Assembly: GCF_900114255.1 (NCBI RefSeq)
Contig: NZ_FOSL01000006.1
Location: 208,514 to 272,513, forward strand
Origin: Neomesorhizobium albiziae
GTDB taxonomy: Bacteria; Pseudomonadota; Alphaproteobacteria; Rhizobiales; Rhizobiaceae
Direction: 5' to 3'
Length of the DNA: 64,000 nucleotides
In this document: positions 44,105-54,212 of the stretch, in pieces
Layout of the letters: every line of letters starts with the position of its first letter
Position numbering within the stretch: the stretch's first letter is position 1
The notes under the pieces: model-generated
What the model was told of the DNA's origin: nothing
Database searches by the model: none
Seen by the model: the letters and a program-made list of their open reading frames with translations, nothing else
Made by a program: the position numbers and the translations under genes

Positions 44105-45460
44105 TCACTCGTCGCTGCAAATCCCGTCAGACGTCACCAGCCTCGCAGACCTGTGCGAAAGATCCGCCCTGTGAGTTGACTCAGTAATTGCCGAACCTGC
44201 TGTGGTATTTGACCCGGCCATCGGGCTTCGCACGATGACTTGCTTGTTTTCCCCGTTTGGCACCGTGGGAATCTTGCGCGACAACCAATCACTATTGCTC
44301 AATGTACACAGCGCATAGGCTTTCACGGGAATTATCAGAAAGACGTGGATGAATGTGTGCAGAGCAAAGCCGAAAAATCGAAGTTCACGAGCACGAAACG
44401 CTGCCACGCTGCAGCGAATCAAGGTCATTGATGCAATCATCAGGACTGTCCACCACGGCACTGTGCCCGTGAATGCGAGCTCCGCGATCCCTGTTAGTAC
44501 CGAAAGGGCGAGCAATAGCGGGCCGAAATTCTGTCCGACCACGTCTAACGTGAGGTAGCCATCGAGACTGGGCAGTAGGTGCAGCCCCAGCAGCGTGTCC
44601 CGATAAGTGCTCCGCGCCCAGCGGAGTTGTTGGCGCAGATACGGCACTAGCCTGTCCGGAACGACTGTTGCGGCGATAGCGTCCGCAACGTATTCGGTTT
44701 GAAAGCCTGCTTTCAGCATGAGGATCGTAAGATGGCGGTCCTCACCGAAGTCGCTTGGCTTGCCCCGAAACAGTTGCGTCTCGTACTCATCCAGCAGCGA
44801 AACGAGTGCGGAACGGCGGTACATAGCGCATGGGCCGCAGCAGCACATAACCGCACCGAAGCGAGCCTGTGCCGCGCGTTCCTCGTTGCAAGCCAGCCAG
44901 TACTCCATATCGATCAACCGGGTCAACCAAGTGTCTCTCCGGTTGCTGGCCGTCAACTGGCCCATGGCCGCGCCGATCGCTGGATTTCGCATCTTCCGTG
45001 CAAGCTTGGTGATGACGTCGGATGCGATTGTCGTGTCCGAGTCGATGTTGAGCACCAAATCTCCAGATGAGCGGCGTATCGCGGTGATCTGCGCCTTGCG
45101 CTTTCCGACATTTTTGCGAAGGAGAATGAAGTTGAATCTCGGGTCGCGCGCATAGGTGTCGTGTACAGGTACGACAGCGTCGCGATTTGCAGAACCGTCA
45201 TCGATCACGTAGACTTGTAGTTTTCCGGCGTATTGTTGGCTTGCAATGGAAGTTAGGCATGCCGACAGCGTGCGCGGGTCCTCGTTGTAGCAGGGGACGA
45301 TGACATCTACGCTCGGCCAAAGGTCGGAGCCGACCAGTTCGTCCGATGCCGACGAAGCGTTTGTCCGCAGGGCATAAACCGCCTGTAACCCTTTATAGGC
45401 AGCCGAGAACAGCGCATAAAGCGAGACGACGAAGGTACTGGCTGGGGCAAGCAGGTCCAT
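44105..45460 (-). CDS. nodC: NodC, chitin oligosaccharide synthase
   Basis: A 451-residue membrane glycosyltransferase (GT2) that builds the GlcNAc backbone of the Nod factor. Motifs include VDVIVPCYNEDP, NIDSDTTIASDV (Asp pair), CCCGPCAMYRRSAL, DRHLTILML and QQLRWARSTYRD (QxxRW). An N-terminal and several C-terminal membrane helices are present. It follows nodB after 15 bases. The C-terminus after SRKIPTVPNG is a hydrophilic tail. Confidence 0.96.
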   Translation of the reverse strand: MDLLAPASTFVVSLYALFSAAYKGLQAVYALRTNASSASDELVGSDLWPSVDVIVPCYNEDPRTLSACLTSIASQQYAGKLQVYVIDDGSANRDAVVPVHDTYARDPRFNFILLRKNVGKRKAQITAIRRSSGDLVLNIDSDTTIASDVITKLARKMRNPAIGAAMGQLTASNRRDTWLTRLIDMEYWLACNEERAAQARFGAVMCCCGPCAMYRRSALVSLLDEYETQLFRGKPSDFGEDRHLTILMLKAGFQTEYVADAIAATVVPDRLVPYLRQQLRWARSTYRDTLLGLHLLPSLDGYLTLDVVGQNFGPLLLALSVLTGIAELAFTGTVPWWTVLMIASMTLIRCSVAAFRARELRFFGFALHTFIHVFLIIPVKAYALCTLSNSDWLSRKIPTVPNGENKQVIVRSPMAGSNTTAGSAITESTHRADLSHRSARLVTSDGICSDE

Positions 45461-45475
45461 AGGATCTCGCTTTGT

Positions 45476-46135
45476 TCAGTGATGTTGTGGGAGGCAGCGA
45501 ATTTCATATCCGCAGGCATGTAATGCCGGAATCAGGCGGGACAGCGCCCCGGCGGTTTGGTCGCGCAGACTGGCGTGAGTGCCCCGTCTCAACACGTCGG
45601 GAGGGCACCCGTCGTGCAAGAGCACGATTGCGCCCGGCCGGACAGAGGCGAGCACTGCATCGACAATCGCGTCGATGCCGGGGCGCGACCAGTCTCGTGG
45701 GTCTACCGACCAATGAAGGGCCGCCAGCCCAGCGATCTCTGACGCAGTGAACACTTCTTCGCTCCAGGCCCCATATGGCGCGCGAATGTAGCGCACCGAG
45801 GCCTGCGGGCACGCCATGATTATGGCCCCGTTCGCCTCAAATACCTCACGTTGTACTTCGCCCAATCCGCATCTGGACAGATCCGGATGAGTCATCGTGT
45901 GGTTGCCTATCTCGTGCCCTTCTGCGATCATTCGTTGGATGAGTTCCGGCTGGTCTGCGGCGTGGGCACCGACGACGAAGAAAGTCGCCGGCACCCGATG
46001 TTGCGCCAGCACATCGAGGATCTGCGGTGTGAAAAGTGGGTTGGGACCGTCGTCAAACGTCAGATAAACGCTGCGTCGGCTAGTGCCGTCAGCGCATTCA
46101 CTCGGCGCCTCGGATATGTAATTGGGCTGTTTCAT
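45476..46135 (-). CDS. nodB: NodB, chitooligosaccharide deacetylase
   Basis: A 219-residue polysaccharide deacetylase that removes the acetyl group from the non-reducing end. The metal and catalytic residues are in [20 protein letters not shown] (Asp-Asp) and [16 protein letters not shown] (His-x3-His), with [12 protein letters not shown] and [14 protein letters not shown] downstream. The start overlaps the nodA stop (ATGA). Confidence 0.96.
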   Translation of the reverse strand: MKQPNYISEAPSECADGTSRRSVYLTFDDGPNPLFTPQILDVLAQHRVPATFFVVGAHAADQPELIQRMIAEGHEIGNHTMTHPDLSRCGLGEVQREVFEANGAIIMACPQASVRYIRAPYGAWSEEVFTASEIAGLAALHWSVDPRDWSRPGIDAIVDAVLASVRPGAIVLLHDGCPPDVLRRGTHASLRDQTAGALSRLIPALHACGYEIRCLPQHH

Positions 46136-46722
46136 AGCTCTGGCCCGTTCCGATCAATTATTGTACCGGTCGGCCATTCGTTCATCGGCCGCGCAATCGG
46201 CATAACCACAACAAGCACGTCCTCGACGCGCGTGGGCGGCAGGTCGAGATACACATCTGGGTGGGTCGACCGCACGCGAACGCCCGACACCATGGTCGCC
46301 AGGCCGTCTCTGCAGAACCTCTCAACATGGTTCCGCAGCGCGTGCCGAACCGTGCCGAAAGCGAATGGAACGCCAAGCTGCTGTAGCACTGGATACACAA
46401 CGCGGAATGAATGGCTGATTCCGAGCCCCTCAAGATCCGGACGCACCCCGTACAACCCCAGTTCGGCCACTAATAGATCGACCTCGCCAACCTTGATGAA
46501 GCGGCGCAGTAGGCCCATATGAGCCGCTACACCGCGCGAGTCGTAGCCGATCGCACGGAACTCAGGCCTTGCCCTAGCCCAACTACGACCGCCTTCGAAT
46601 AGCTTTCCATTAAAGGCCCCAGTCGGTCCATAGGTCTTTCGGAAGAAGTCGGAGAGTTCGACATGGTCGGCCAGGTGCAACTCATTTTCCCAACACAACC
46701 TCCACCGCACCTCAGAGCGCAT
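46132..46722 (-). CDS. nodA: NodA, Nod-factor N-acyltransferase
   Basis: A 196-residue acyltransferase that places a fatty acyl chain on the deacetylated oligosaccharide. It starts [20 protein letters not shown], the typical NodA N-terminus, and ends in [20 protein letters not shown]. It is the first gene of nodABCIJ; its nod box lies 248 bases upstream. NodA variants choose the acyl chain, and the presence of nodFE suggests unsaturated acyl donors. Confidence 0.96.
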   Translation of the reverse strand: MRSEVRWRLCWENELHLADHVELSDFFRKTYGPTGAFNGKLFEGGRSWARARPEFRAIGYDSRGVAAHMGLLRRFIKVGEVDLLVAELGLYGVRPDLEGLGISHSFRVVYPVLQQLGVPFAFGTVRHALRNHVERFCRDGLATMVSGVRVRSTHPDVYLDLPPTRVEDVLVVVMPIARPMNEWPTGTIIDRNGPEL

Positions 46723-46969
46723 GGAAAAACCTCATCTTTATTGCTGTTTCTTGAGGTAAGCGCCTACGCATGGAGAGCGTGTCGCGTCGAGCCGACGCGA
46801 TGTAGCTTGCGCGGATCACCGAGGAACCTAGCCGCAATGGACATACGACTTGGTTGATGTTGTGGCGTACACCGGAAGGCGTACACCAGAAAATGCTCCT
46901 CGGAGCCAACGCAAACATCGACAACTTCCTTTAGGGCTTCTTTGAATTCTCCCTATGCGACGTTCTGCA

Positions 46970-47018
46970 AAATCGGTAAAATCGTTTGTTTCGATTTGAC
47001 GCATCCACGCTATGAATA
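46970..47018 (-). promoter_or_regulatory. nod box of the nodABCIJ operon
   Basis: On the minus strand the site reads TATTCATAGCGTGGATG, then ATCGAAACAAACGATTTTAC, with the nod-box spacing. It ends 10 bases from the nodD1 start on the other strand, so NodD1 can act on both promoters. The 248-base leader to nodA holds no gene. Confidence 0.88.
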
Positions 47019-47027
47019 GCTGAAGAC

Positions 47028-47972
47028 ATGCGTTTCAAAGGGCTTGATCTAAATCTCCTCGTCGTGCTCGACGCGCTGCTGACCGAGCGCGGCCTCACGG
47101 CGGCGGCACGCCGCATCAACCTAAGTCAGCCGGCCATGAGTGCGGCCGTCGCTCGGCTGCGTGACTATTTCCACGATGAACTATTTACGATGAGCGGCCG
47201 CGAACGTATTCTGACACCGCGTGCAGAAGCACTCGCCCCCGCAGTTCGCGACGCACTCTTGCGCATCCAGGGCTCGATTATTTCTTGGGATCCGTTTAAC
47301 CCGGCTCAATCCGACCGACGCTTCAGGGTCATTCTTTCCGATTTCGTCACACTCGTGTTTTTTGAAAAGGTCGTGGAGCGTGTTGCACGGGAAGCACCCG
47401 CCGTCAGCTTCGAATTGCTGCCTATCGACGACAGCCCCGATGAGCTTCTCCGGCGCGGTGACGTTGATTTTCTAATTCTTCCGGATTTGTTCAAGTCGAG
47501 CGCGCATTCAAGAGTGGCGCTGTTCGACGAGACGCTCGTGTGCGTGGGCTGCGCCACGAACAAGCAGCTGCCACGGCAGCTCACGTTCGAGAGATACATG
47601 TCAATGAAGCACGTTTCGGTCAAGTTCGGGCGAATTCTGAAGCCCTCCATCGAGGAATGGTTTTTGCTTGAGCATGGTCTTAAGAGACGTGTCGAGGTCG
47701 CCGTGCAGGGCTTCAGCATGATCCCGCCGATGGTATCAGGCACAGATCGTATAGCGACCATGCCCTTGCGGCTGGTCAAGCATTTCGAAAAAACGTTCCC
47801 CCTGCAGATCATCGAACTTCCGCTGCCACTTCCCGGATTTACCGAGACCCTCCAATGGCCGGCCCTTCACAACAGTGATCCGGCAAGCATCTGGATGCGG
47901 GAGATAATGTTGCAGGAGGCGTCCCGCATGGCTACTCCACGCAAGACCCCGGAACGTCGCACGCGCTCCTAG
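47028..47972 (+). CDS. nodD1: NodD1, LysR-type flavonoid-responsive activator
   Basis: A 314-residue LysR regulator of the NodD type. The N-terminal domain starts [20 protein letters not shown] with the helix-turn-helix [20 protein letters not shown]. The substrate-binding domain includes [20 protein letters not shown], NodD's usual sequence. It is divergent from nodA with the nod box between. A second, nearly identical gene lies at 52260. Confidence 0.95.
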   Translation: MRFKGLDLNLLVVLDALLTERGLTAAARRINLSQPAMSAAVARLRDYFHDELFTMSGRERILTPRAEALAPAVRDALLRIQGSIISWDPFNPAQSDRRFRVILSDFVTLVFFEKVVERVAREAPAVSFELLPIDDSPDELLRRGDVDFLILPDLFKSSAHSRVALFDETLVCVGCATNKQLPRQLTFERYMSMKHVSVKFGRILKPSIEEWFLLEHGLKRRVEVAVQGFSMIPPMVSGTDRIATMPLRLVKHFEKTFPLQIIELPLPLPGFTETLQWPALHNSDPASIWMREIMLQEASRMATPRKTPERRTRS

Positions 47973-48400
47973 ATTTACTCAGCGCCTCACACCGACTCTC
48001 ATGTTCCCTGTCAAGACTGAGGGCGAGAGATCGGCTGCTCGGCAGCTGTTGCGAGCAGTCGGATCGGCTGAAGCTGCACGGGGCGAGAAGTGGAGCTCAG
48101 AACGACGGTTGATCAGACTTCTCTATTCGGCGGGTTGAGAGCAAGCACTTTCGAGCTTTCCGCTTTGCTGGCGTCTGACGTCTTTCGCGGGGTCTTGCTT
48201 CTCTACGGGATCGGCTCTCTGGCCCTCCCTCCATGGGATTCACCAGAATGAGGTGGAACAATCTCTCATGCGTCCTGATCGCTGCGATGCGATCGGTACT
48301 CCTTGATCAGCGAACTCACCCTCATCCATCGTCCCGCGAAGGACGTCTTCTCCACCGGCAAGTGGAACTTGTTGTCTCCTTCCTGACTTAACGGACCAAA
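47973..48400. other. Gap without recognised features
   Basis: The 428 bases between nodD1 and the IS110 gene show no open frame with a recognisable match, no RNA and no clear repeat. It probably contains insertion-sequence flanks. Confidence 0.4.
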
Positions 48401-49441
48401 TCAGACCGCAACCGGCATAATTTCCTTCCTGGTCCAGCGGAACTGTGTGCCATCACTCCACATGCGATGCATGATCACCGCCAGTCGTCGTGCGAGCGCA
48501 ACAACGGCCTTCTGCCGACCGCGCCGCTTGGCGACGTTCATCGCCCAGGCTTTCAACCATGACCATTTTCTCACGTTGGTCAGCAGGACTTGCGCGGCCT
48601 CGTAAAGCAGCGTTCGCATCATGCCATCACCGCACAGCGAGATCCGGCCGATGCGGCGGCTCTCGCCTGACTCATGGAGCACTGGAGTCAGACCCAAAAT
48701 CGGCCCGACCGCTTTGGAGTTGCGGAAGCGGGCCGGAATGTCGATGGTCGCGGTGTAGGCCAGCGCCACGACCGGGCCGACACCGGGGATCGACATCAGC
48801 CGGCGGCAGACCTGATCATTCCGGACGATCACCAGAAGCTTGCGGTGAAGGGCGGCAGAATTCCGGCGCAGCTTGCTGCGCGCGTCGAGCAGCGGTTCGA
48901 TGATCTCGGCCAGATCGGGCATGCCATCGACGAGTTCACGGATACGTTGTTCGAATTTCACGGCACCGACCATGCCAACCTTGAGCCCGAAGTTGCGCAA
49001 GAGCCCGCGGATGTCGTTCTCAATGGCGATCGCCTTTTCCTGCAGCAGCTTGCGCGCCGTCAGCAGCGCCCGGCGCTTCTGGCTTGTCATTGTCTTCACG
49101 TGCACCGGGCGGAACAGGTTGACCCGCATCATCTGAGCGATCCCGCGGGCATCTATGCGATCGGATTTGTTGGGCTGCGCTTTCAGGAATGCCTTCGTGT
49201 GCCGGGTCTCGATGCAGATCAACGGCAAGCCGGCTTTGGCAAGCCCCTCGAACAGCCACTGCGATAAGGGCCCGGCTTCAAGACCGATCCGGTCAAAATT
49301 CCAGGCAGAATCCTTCAGAACCGCAGTGAGGTCGTCGGGGTGGCTAACAACCTTCACCTCGCGGCAGATCTCGCCGGTTTCGTTGACTATGCAAACGGCG
49401 GTCTCTTTCACCGAGACGTCCAATCCTGCATAATGTTTCAT
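48401..49441 (-). CDS. IS110-family transposase (second type)
   Basis: A 346-residue DEDD transposase, different from the one at 36837. It starts YAGLDVSVKETAVCIVNETG and has KSDRIDARGIAQMMRVNLFR in the N-terminal domain and LMSIPGVGPVVALAYTATID in the C-terminal domain. The frame is complete. It separates nodD1 from the nodE end of the second nod cluster. Confidence 0.9.
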   Translation of the reverse strand: MKHYAGLDVSVKETAVCIVNETGEICREVKVVSHPDDLTAVLKDSAWNFDRIGLEAGPLSQWLFEGLAKAGLPLICIETRHTKAFLKAQPNKSDRIDARGIAQMMRVNLFRPVHVKTMTSQKRRALLTARKLLQEKAIAIENDIRGLLRNFGLKVGMVGAVKFEQRIRELVDGMPDLAEIIEPLLDARSKLRRNSAALHRKLLVIVRNDQVCRRLMSIPGVGPVVALAYTATIDIPARFRNSKAVGPILGLTPVLHESGESRRIGRISLCGDGMMRTLLYEAAQVLLTNVRKWSWLKAWAMNVAKRRGRQKAVVALARRLAVIMHRMWSDGTQFRWTRKEIMPVAV

Positions 49442-49689
49442 GCTGCGCTTCTCCTTCTGATGCTTGTGGCTGCTCCACGCAGACCACGTTTACCATCAGC
49501 TCGAAGCGCAGCACCTCCGTCAAAGATGGGGCTCAAGCCGAATATCCCATCTCTCATCCTCGGGTGAGGTACCGCCTTCAGTGTCTTCAGCTCGGGGCTG
49601 TCCTTGGTCTAGGAGCGGGCGCAGGGCGGACTTGGCTCGGCCACATAACTACCGACGGGAGTTCCCCACCGTGGCTCCGCCCCGGGCGC

Positions 49690-49880
49690 TGTGCCGCACG
49701 TTGGCTCGAGACCGCAATGACGGTGAGACCTCTCGCCCGACGACCACAAGAAGGGGCCATCTCATGCACGATCTCGGCCATGACCACCCGTGGCTTCTTG
49801 CCGGCAGCACTCAGGCGACTATAGCGGGCGCAGAGCCGGCCCTGCGCCTTCCAGACATTGTCGCGTACAGCTTTAGACAA
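49690..49880 (-). pseudogene. IS110/IS116-family transposase C-terminal fragment
   Basis: The minus-strand frame VRDNVWKAQGRLCARYSRLS, then AAGKKPRVVMAEIVHEMA, matches the C-terminal end of IS110/IS116/IS902 transposases; the frame then breaks. It belongs to a third IS110-type element, now lost. Confidence 0.65.
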
Positions 49881-49957
49881 ACCCTCGAGCGGAGCCCGCA
49901 GGGCCTCGCTTACCTTTTACGGGGTAGCGATACGTCCACGCCGCTTCAACATTTAAG

Positions 49958-50108
49958 AATTTCGCAAAATCGATACCCCGCGGATCGTCGAGCTTCCGCT
50001 GCCACTTCCCGCATTCGCCGAGGCGGCCAATGACCCGCTCTTCACAATAGTTATCCGGCAAGCATCTGGATGCGAGAGATAAGTTACAGGGAGTATCTCT
50101 CATGGCTT
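49958..50108 (+). pseudogene. nodD 3'-end relic
   Basis: The bases follow the 3' part of nodD1 and nodD2: a TTTCGCAAAATCGATACCCC stretch for the KHFEK...P part, CTTCCGCTGCCACTTCCCGC, and GCAAGCATCTGGATGCGAGA near the end. Frameshifts and a deletion are present. It runs up to the stop codon of the convergent nodE gene. Confidence 0.8.
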
Positions 50109-51314
50109 CTACACCTGCCTGAATGCCAGAACCGCGTTCGTGCCGCCGAAGGCGAAGGCGTTGCTCAGTGCCACGCGCACCTTGCGCTCGCGTGGCACAT
50201 TGGGCGTGACGTCGAGATCGCAATCGGGGTCCAGCTCACGATAATTGGCAGTCGGCGGCACGACGCTCTCGCGGATAGCCATCACGCAGGCGATCAACTC
50301 GAGCGCGCCGGACGCGCCGAGGCAATGCGCGTGCATGGACTTGGTAGAAGAGATGGACATTGAATAGGCGTGCTGACCGAAGACGCGCTTGATCGCCGCC
50401 GTCTCGATCTGGTCGTTGGCCTTGGTGCCGGTGCCGTGCGCGTTGAGATAATCGACATCCGTTGCAGCCAGCCCGGCATCGGCAAGGCAGGCGCGCATTG
50501 CTGCCTCCGGCCCCTCGACAGTCGGCGCGACGATGTCGGAGGCATCGGCGGAAAGGCCGATGCCGGCGATCTCGGCAAGCATTGTGGCACCGCGGGCCGC
50601 GGCATGCTCATAGCTTTCCAGCACGGCCATGCTCGCACCCTCGCCTAGCACCAATCCCTGTCTGTCGGCGGAGAAGGGCCGGCAAGTATCGGGCGAAAGC
50701 ACGCGGATCGATTCCCATGCCTTCAGCACACCCCATATGAGCGGCGCTTCGCTGCCGCCGGCAAGCATCACGTCGGCCCGGCCGAGCCTGATCTGGTCCA
50801 CCGCGGAGGCAATCGCATGGTTTGCCGAGGAACAGGCGGACGTGACGCCGAAGACCGGCCCGCGCAGGCCGAGACTCATGCTGACCTGGCCGGTGGCGGC
50901 GCCCGGCATCGCCTTGGGTACAGTCAAGAGGGCGGCACGCTTACCGCCCAGAAGCAAGGCGCGGTAGGTTTGCTCGATCGCATCCCAGCCGCAGCCGCCA
51001 ACGCCCACCGTCGCACCGAAGCGATAGGTATTTCCTTCTTTGGAGGAAAGTCCGGCCTGACGCATGGCTTCGCGCGCCGCAAGCACAGCGAGCACGCTGA
51101 AGCGGTCCATGGAGACGAGCTGCTTGCCGTCGATGTCATGCTCCGGCAGCGCCTTGATCTCGGCACCGATCCTGACCCTCAATTCATGGAACTCGGAGTT
51201 GACGATTGGGCCGATGGCGGAGCGGCCTTCGCGCATTCCTGTCCAGATGGAGGCGGCGTCAGTGCCCAGCCCGCACAGCCCGCCCATTCCGGTGATGACG
51301 ACGCGCCTGTCCAT
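50109..51314 (-). CDS. nodE: NodE, beta-ketoacyl synthase for Nod-factor acyl chains
   Basis: A 401-residue ketoacyl-ACP synthase. The active-site Cys is in [17 protein letters not shown], and the His pair in [15 protein letters not shown] and [14 protein letters not shown]. With NodF it elongates special, usually multiply unsaturated, fatty acids for NodA. The ATG at 51314 has AAGGAGG upstream and lies just after the nodF stop. Confidence 0.93.
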   Translation of the reverse strand: MDRRVVITGMGGLCGLGTDAASIWTGMREGRSAIGPIVNSEFHELRVRIGAEIKALPEHDIDGKQLVSMDRFSVLAVLAAREAMRQAGLSSKEGNTYRFGATVGVGGCGWDAIEQTYRALLLGGKRAALLTVPKAMPGAATGQVSMSLGLRGPVFGVTSACSSANHAIASAVDQIRLGRADVMLAGGSEAPLIWGVLKAWESIRVLSPDTCRPFSADRQGLVLGEGASMAVLESYEHAAARGATMLAEIAGIGLSADASDIVAPTVEGPEAAMRACLADAGLAATDVDYLNAHGTGTKANDQIETAAIKRVFGQHAYSMSISSTKSMHAHCLGASGALELIACVMAIRESVVPPTANYRELDPDCDLDVTPNVPRERKVRVALSNAFAFGGTNAVLAFRQV

Positions 51315-51316
51315 TT

Positions 51317-51595
51317 TCAAGCCTCCTTAGCGAGCAAGCCGCGGACGGCTTCCACTATGTCGCCGACATTCTGGAGATCCGACCAGGCATCGGCCGTGTT
51401 CATCTCGATCTTGATGCCGTAGGCTTGCTCCAGGTCCCAGAGCATGTCCGCCAATCCCAGTGAATCGATGCCGAGCGAAGTCAGTCCCGTGGCAGTTGTT
51501 ATCTCGCCGCCCGACGCAGGCGTTATGTTGCCGCCCTCCAACGCGGCGCGCCTCTTGATAATTGCGATTATTTCGTTAGTCAGTTGATCTGCCAT
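51317..51595 (-). CDS. nodF: NodF, acyl carrier protein for Nod-factor acyl chains
   Basis: A 92-residue acyl carrier protein. The phosphopantetheine site is Ser in [20 protein letters not shown], about residue 45. NodF carries the chain that NodE extends. The nod box that probably drives it lies about 600 bases upstream, beyond the nodAB relic. Confidence 0.92.
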   Translation of the reverse strand: MADQLTNEIIAIIKRRAALEGGNITPASGGEITTATGLTSLGIDSLGLADMLWDLEQAYGIKIEMNTADAWSDLQNVGDIVEAVRGLLAKEA

Positions 51596-51698
51596 CTTGT
51601 TCCTTCCAGCTTGCGTTTTCGACCTGGCTCAATGCTGAGCCGCGCCGCGTTGCGAAAATTGCCCTCGTCGAGCTTGTGCGACTGACCAAGCCCAATGC

Positions 51699-52091
51699 TT
51701 ATAGAAACGGGATGAGATCCGGCTGCTCTGCGGCGTAGGCCCCGATGACGAAGAACGTCGCCGGCACCCGATGTTCCGCCAGCACATCGAGGATCTGCGG
51801 TGTGAAAAATGAATTGGGACCGTCGTCGAACGTCAAATAGTCGCTGCGATCTTCGGTGCCGTCAGCGCAGGCACTCGGCACTTCGCATATGTAGTCCAGA
51901 TGTTTCCGATCAATCAGGGTGCCGGACGGCCACTCCCTCATCGAGCATCCAATCGGCAAAACCACAACGAGTAAGTCCTCCACGCGCGTGGGGGGCAGGT
52001 CGGGATACACATCTGCGAGGGTGGACCGCATATGGTCGGCCAGTTGCAACTCATTTTCTCAGCACAACCTCCACCGCACGTCAGAGCGCAT
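51699..52091 (-). pseudogene. Fused and truncated nodA-nodB copy
   Basis: From the ATG at 52091 the sequence reads MRSDVRWRLC, then TGA in place of the Trp codon of nodA, then [10 protein letters not shown]. From there it jumps to the nodA C-terminus ([20 protein letters not shown]), lacks the nodA stop, and runs in frame into nodB ([40 protein letters not shown]), ending at PDLIPFL. So most of nodA's middle and of nodB is missing. Confidence 0.88.
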
Positions 52092-52197
52092 GGAAAGTTT
52101 TTCTCTTTTCGGGCTCTTTTTTAACGCACTCGTCACGCGATAGAGGCAGTGGGCGATCGGTGCGCGTCAGGTGCTTTTGTCTATGCAATCTTTCGGA

Positions 52198-52246
52198 AAA
52201 TTGATAAAATCGTTTGTTTCGATTAGACGCATCCACGCTATGGATA
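52198..52246 (-). promoter_or_regulatory. nod box of the nodFE operon
   Basis: Minus strand: TATCCATAGCGTGGATG, then ATCGAAACAAACGATTTTAT. It has the same position relative to nodD2 as the nodA box has to nodD1, so it arose by duplication. It now precedes the nodAB relic and nodFE. Confidence 0.87.
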
Positions 52247-52259
52247 GCTAGCTGAAGAC

Positions 52260-53312
52260 ATGCGTTTCAAAGGGCTTGATCTAAATCTCCTCGTTGTGCT
52301 CGACGCACTGCTGACAGAGCGCAATCTCACGGCGGCGGCACGCAGCATCAACCTAAGTCAGCCGGCCATGAGTGCGGCTGTCGCCCGGCTGCGCGATTTT
52401 TTCCGCGATGAACTATTTGCGATGAGCGGCCGCGAACGTACTCTAACACCGCGTGCAGAAGCACTCGCCCCCGCAGTTCGCGACGCGCTCCTGCGTATCC
52501 AGTGCTCGATTGTGTCTGGGGATCCGTTTAACCCAGCTCAATCCGATCGCCGCTTCAAGATCATTGTTTCCGATTTCGTCACACTCGTGTTTTTTGAAAA
52601 GGTCGTGGAGCGTGTTGCACGGGAAGCACCCGCCGTCAGCTTCGAATTGCTGCCTCTCGACGACAACCCCGATGAGCTTCTCCGGCGCGGTGACGTCGAT
52701 TTTCTAATTCTTCCGGAAATGTTCATGTCGAGCGCGCATCCAAAAGTGGCTCTGTTCGACGAGACGCTCGTGTGCGTGGGCTGTCCCACGAACAAGCAGC
52801 TGCCACGGCAGCTTACATTCGAGAGGTACATGTCGATGAGGCACGTCGTGGCCAGGTTCGGGCGTACGATGAAGCCCTCCATCGAGGAATGGTTTTTGCT
52901 TGAGCATGGTCTTAAGAGACGTGTCGAGGTCGTCGTGCAGGCCTTTAGCATGATCCCGCCCATGGTGTCGGGCACAGCTCGTATAGGGACCATGCCCTTC
53001 CGGCTGGTCAAGCATTTCGAAAAATCGTTCCCCCTGCAGATCATCGAACTTCCGCTGCCACTTCCCGCATTCACCGAGGCCGTCCAATGGCCGGCCCTTC
53101 ACAATAGTGATCCGGCAAGCATCTGGATGCGGGAGATAATGTTGCAGGAGGCGTCCTGCATGGCTACTCCAAGTGAGAGCAGGGACGTCTCAGCCACTCC
53201 TAATTTACCGGCATTAGGTAGCAAAAACCACCAGTCTCGCCTTCGGCACTCTGTTAAATTCGCAGCCTCTTTGCGGTGCGCGAAATTGGATGTCGTAGAC
53301 GAATTGAAGTGA
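52260..53312 (+). CDS. nodD2: NodD2, LysR-type activator with a longer C-terminus
   Basis: A 350-residue NodD protein, nearly the same as NodD1 through residue 300. Differences include the helix-turn-helix region ([20 protein letters not shown]) and several changes in the ligand domain (for example [10 protein letters not shown], where NodD1 has [10 protein letters not shown]), which could alter flavonoid choice. The C-terminus after ATPSESRD runs 36 residues longer than NodD1, through what looks like non-coding DNA, because the usual stop is lost. Confidence 0.93.
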   Translation: MRFKGLDLNLLVVLDALLTERNLTAAARSINLSQPAMSAAVARLRDFFRDELFAMSGRERTLTPRAEALAPAVRDALLRIQCSIVSGDPFNPAQSDRRFKIIVSDFVTLVFFEKVVERVAREAPAVSFELLPLDDNPDELLRRGDVDFLILPEMFMSSAHPKVALFDETLVCVGCPTNKQLPRQLTFERYMSMRHVVARFGRTMKPSIEEWFLLEHGLKRRVEVVVQAFSMIPPMVSGTARIGTMPFRLVKHFEKSFPLQIIELPLPLPAFTEAVQWPALHNSDPASIWMREIMLQEASCMATPSESRDVSATPNLPALGSKNHQSRLRHSVKFAASLRCAKLDVVDELK

Positions 53313-54212
53313 AAAGCGGGGCGGAGTTGTCCGCCGAGACGGAGGGCTCTGAAGGACAGGTTGCGAAGCCTTCAGAATGGCGTCGCCGCGATCGACCATT
53401 TGATCGCTATCTATGATCCGTCGTAGGCGCCGGAAAGTGGCGCGAAGGCATGGTCGAAGTGGCGTACCATTGCGCTTCCCGCAGGTTGACTGAGATCCGC
53501 AAGATGCAAAACGTGCTGGAAGTCTTGCGGGAGGCGGAGAACCCCTGTCGATCGCGCAATGCGTGTCGTTCATTGCCGCACGGAACGGAATTCCAGCCGA
53601 CGGTCCGTCACTGGCGCAAATTAACGACGCACGGTTCGGTCGCCCTCAATTCCCTGGTCAAGCGAGGGCGTGCGCGCCGGGCCGGAAAGGGTCGACGGCA
53701 GTGAAATGGTTAGGGGAGATCGCCGCCTAGACGACGGCCTTGCCTTCGCAGATCAGATCCGAGGGCTTGTTGCCCTGCCAGTAGCCGGAGAGGAAGCGGG
53801 GAGGTTGTCCGCGCCCGTACCGTGCGCAGGAGGCTAAAAGTCTGGCGGCGGTTGCCGTGAAAACGCGTGTCCTCGCGCCAGTGTCGAGGGCAATTTCGAG
53901 AAGGGCAAAGCCGACGGCGCGAGGGCCTCGCCTGCCCTTGTGACACGGGCGGCGCGAAGGCTGGGTTTCTGAAACAGGCCGCAGTCCGTCCGGTCGCCGC
54001 TACGTTAGTTCGCAAGGATTCCGTCCCAATCCCGCTCGGATTCGAAAGTTTCGCGTTTTCGGCTTCTCGTTCTCCGGCTCGCGCTCTCTCGGCGAAGACT
54101 GCTTCGGGGCGATGCCGTCCATCGATCAGGATTTGCCCGTGGTCTTGCTTCGGAGAAGGTCGGCAAAGGCGAGCGATCCTTCGACTTCCCGAAAGTCGCA
54201 CTCGGGGGAGGG
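53313..54212. other. Region with a possible gene remnant
   Basis: At 53480-53702 the plus strand reads RLTEIRKMQNVLEVLREAE and then, in another frame, PLSIAQCVSFIAARNGIPAD and a WLGEIAA end, like a short helix-turn-helix protein with a frameshift. On the minus strand, 53730-53850 ends in FLSGYWQGNKPSDLICEGKA before a stop. I recognise neither. No other features are seen. Confidence 0.35.
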
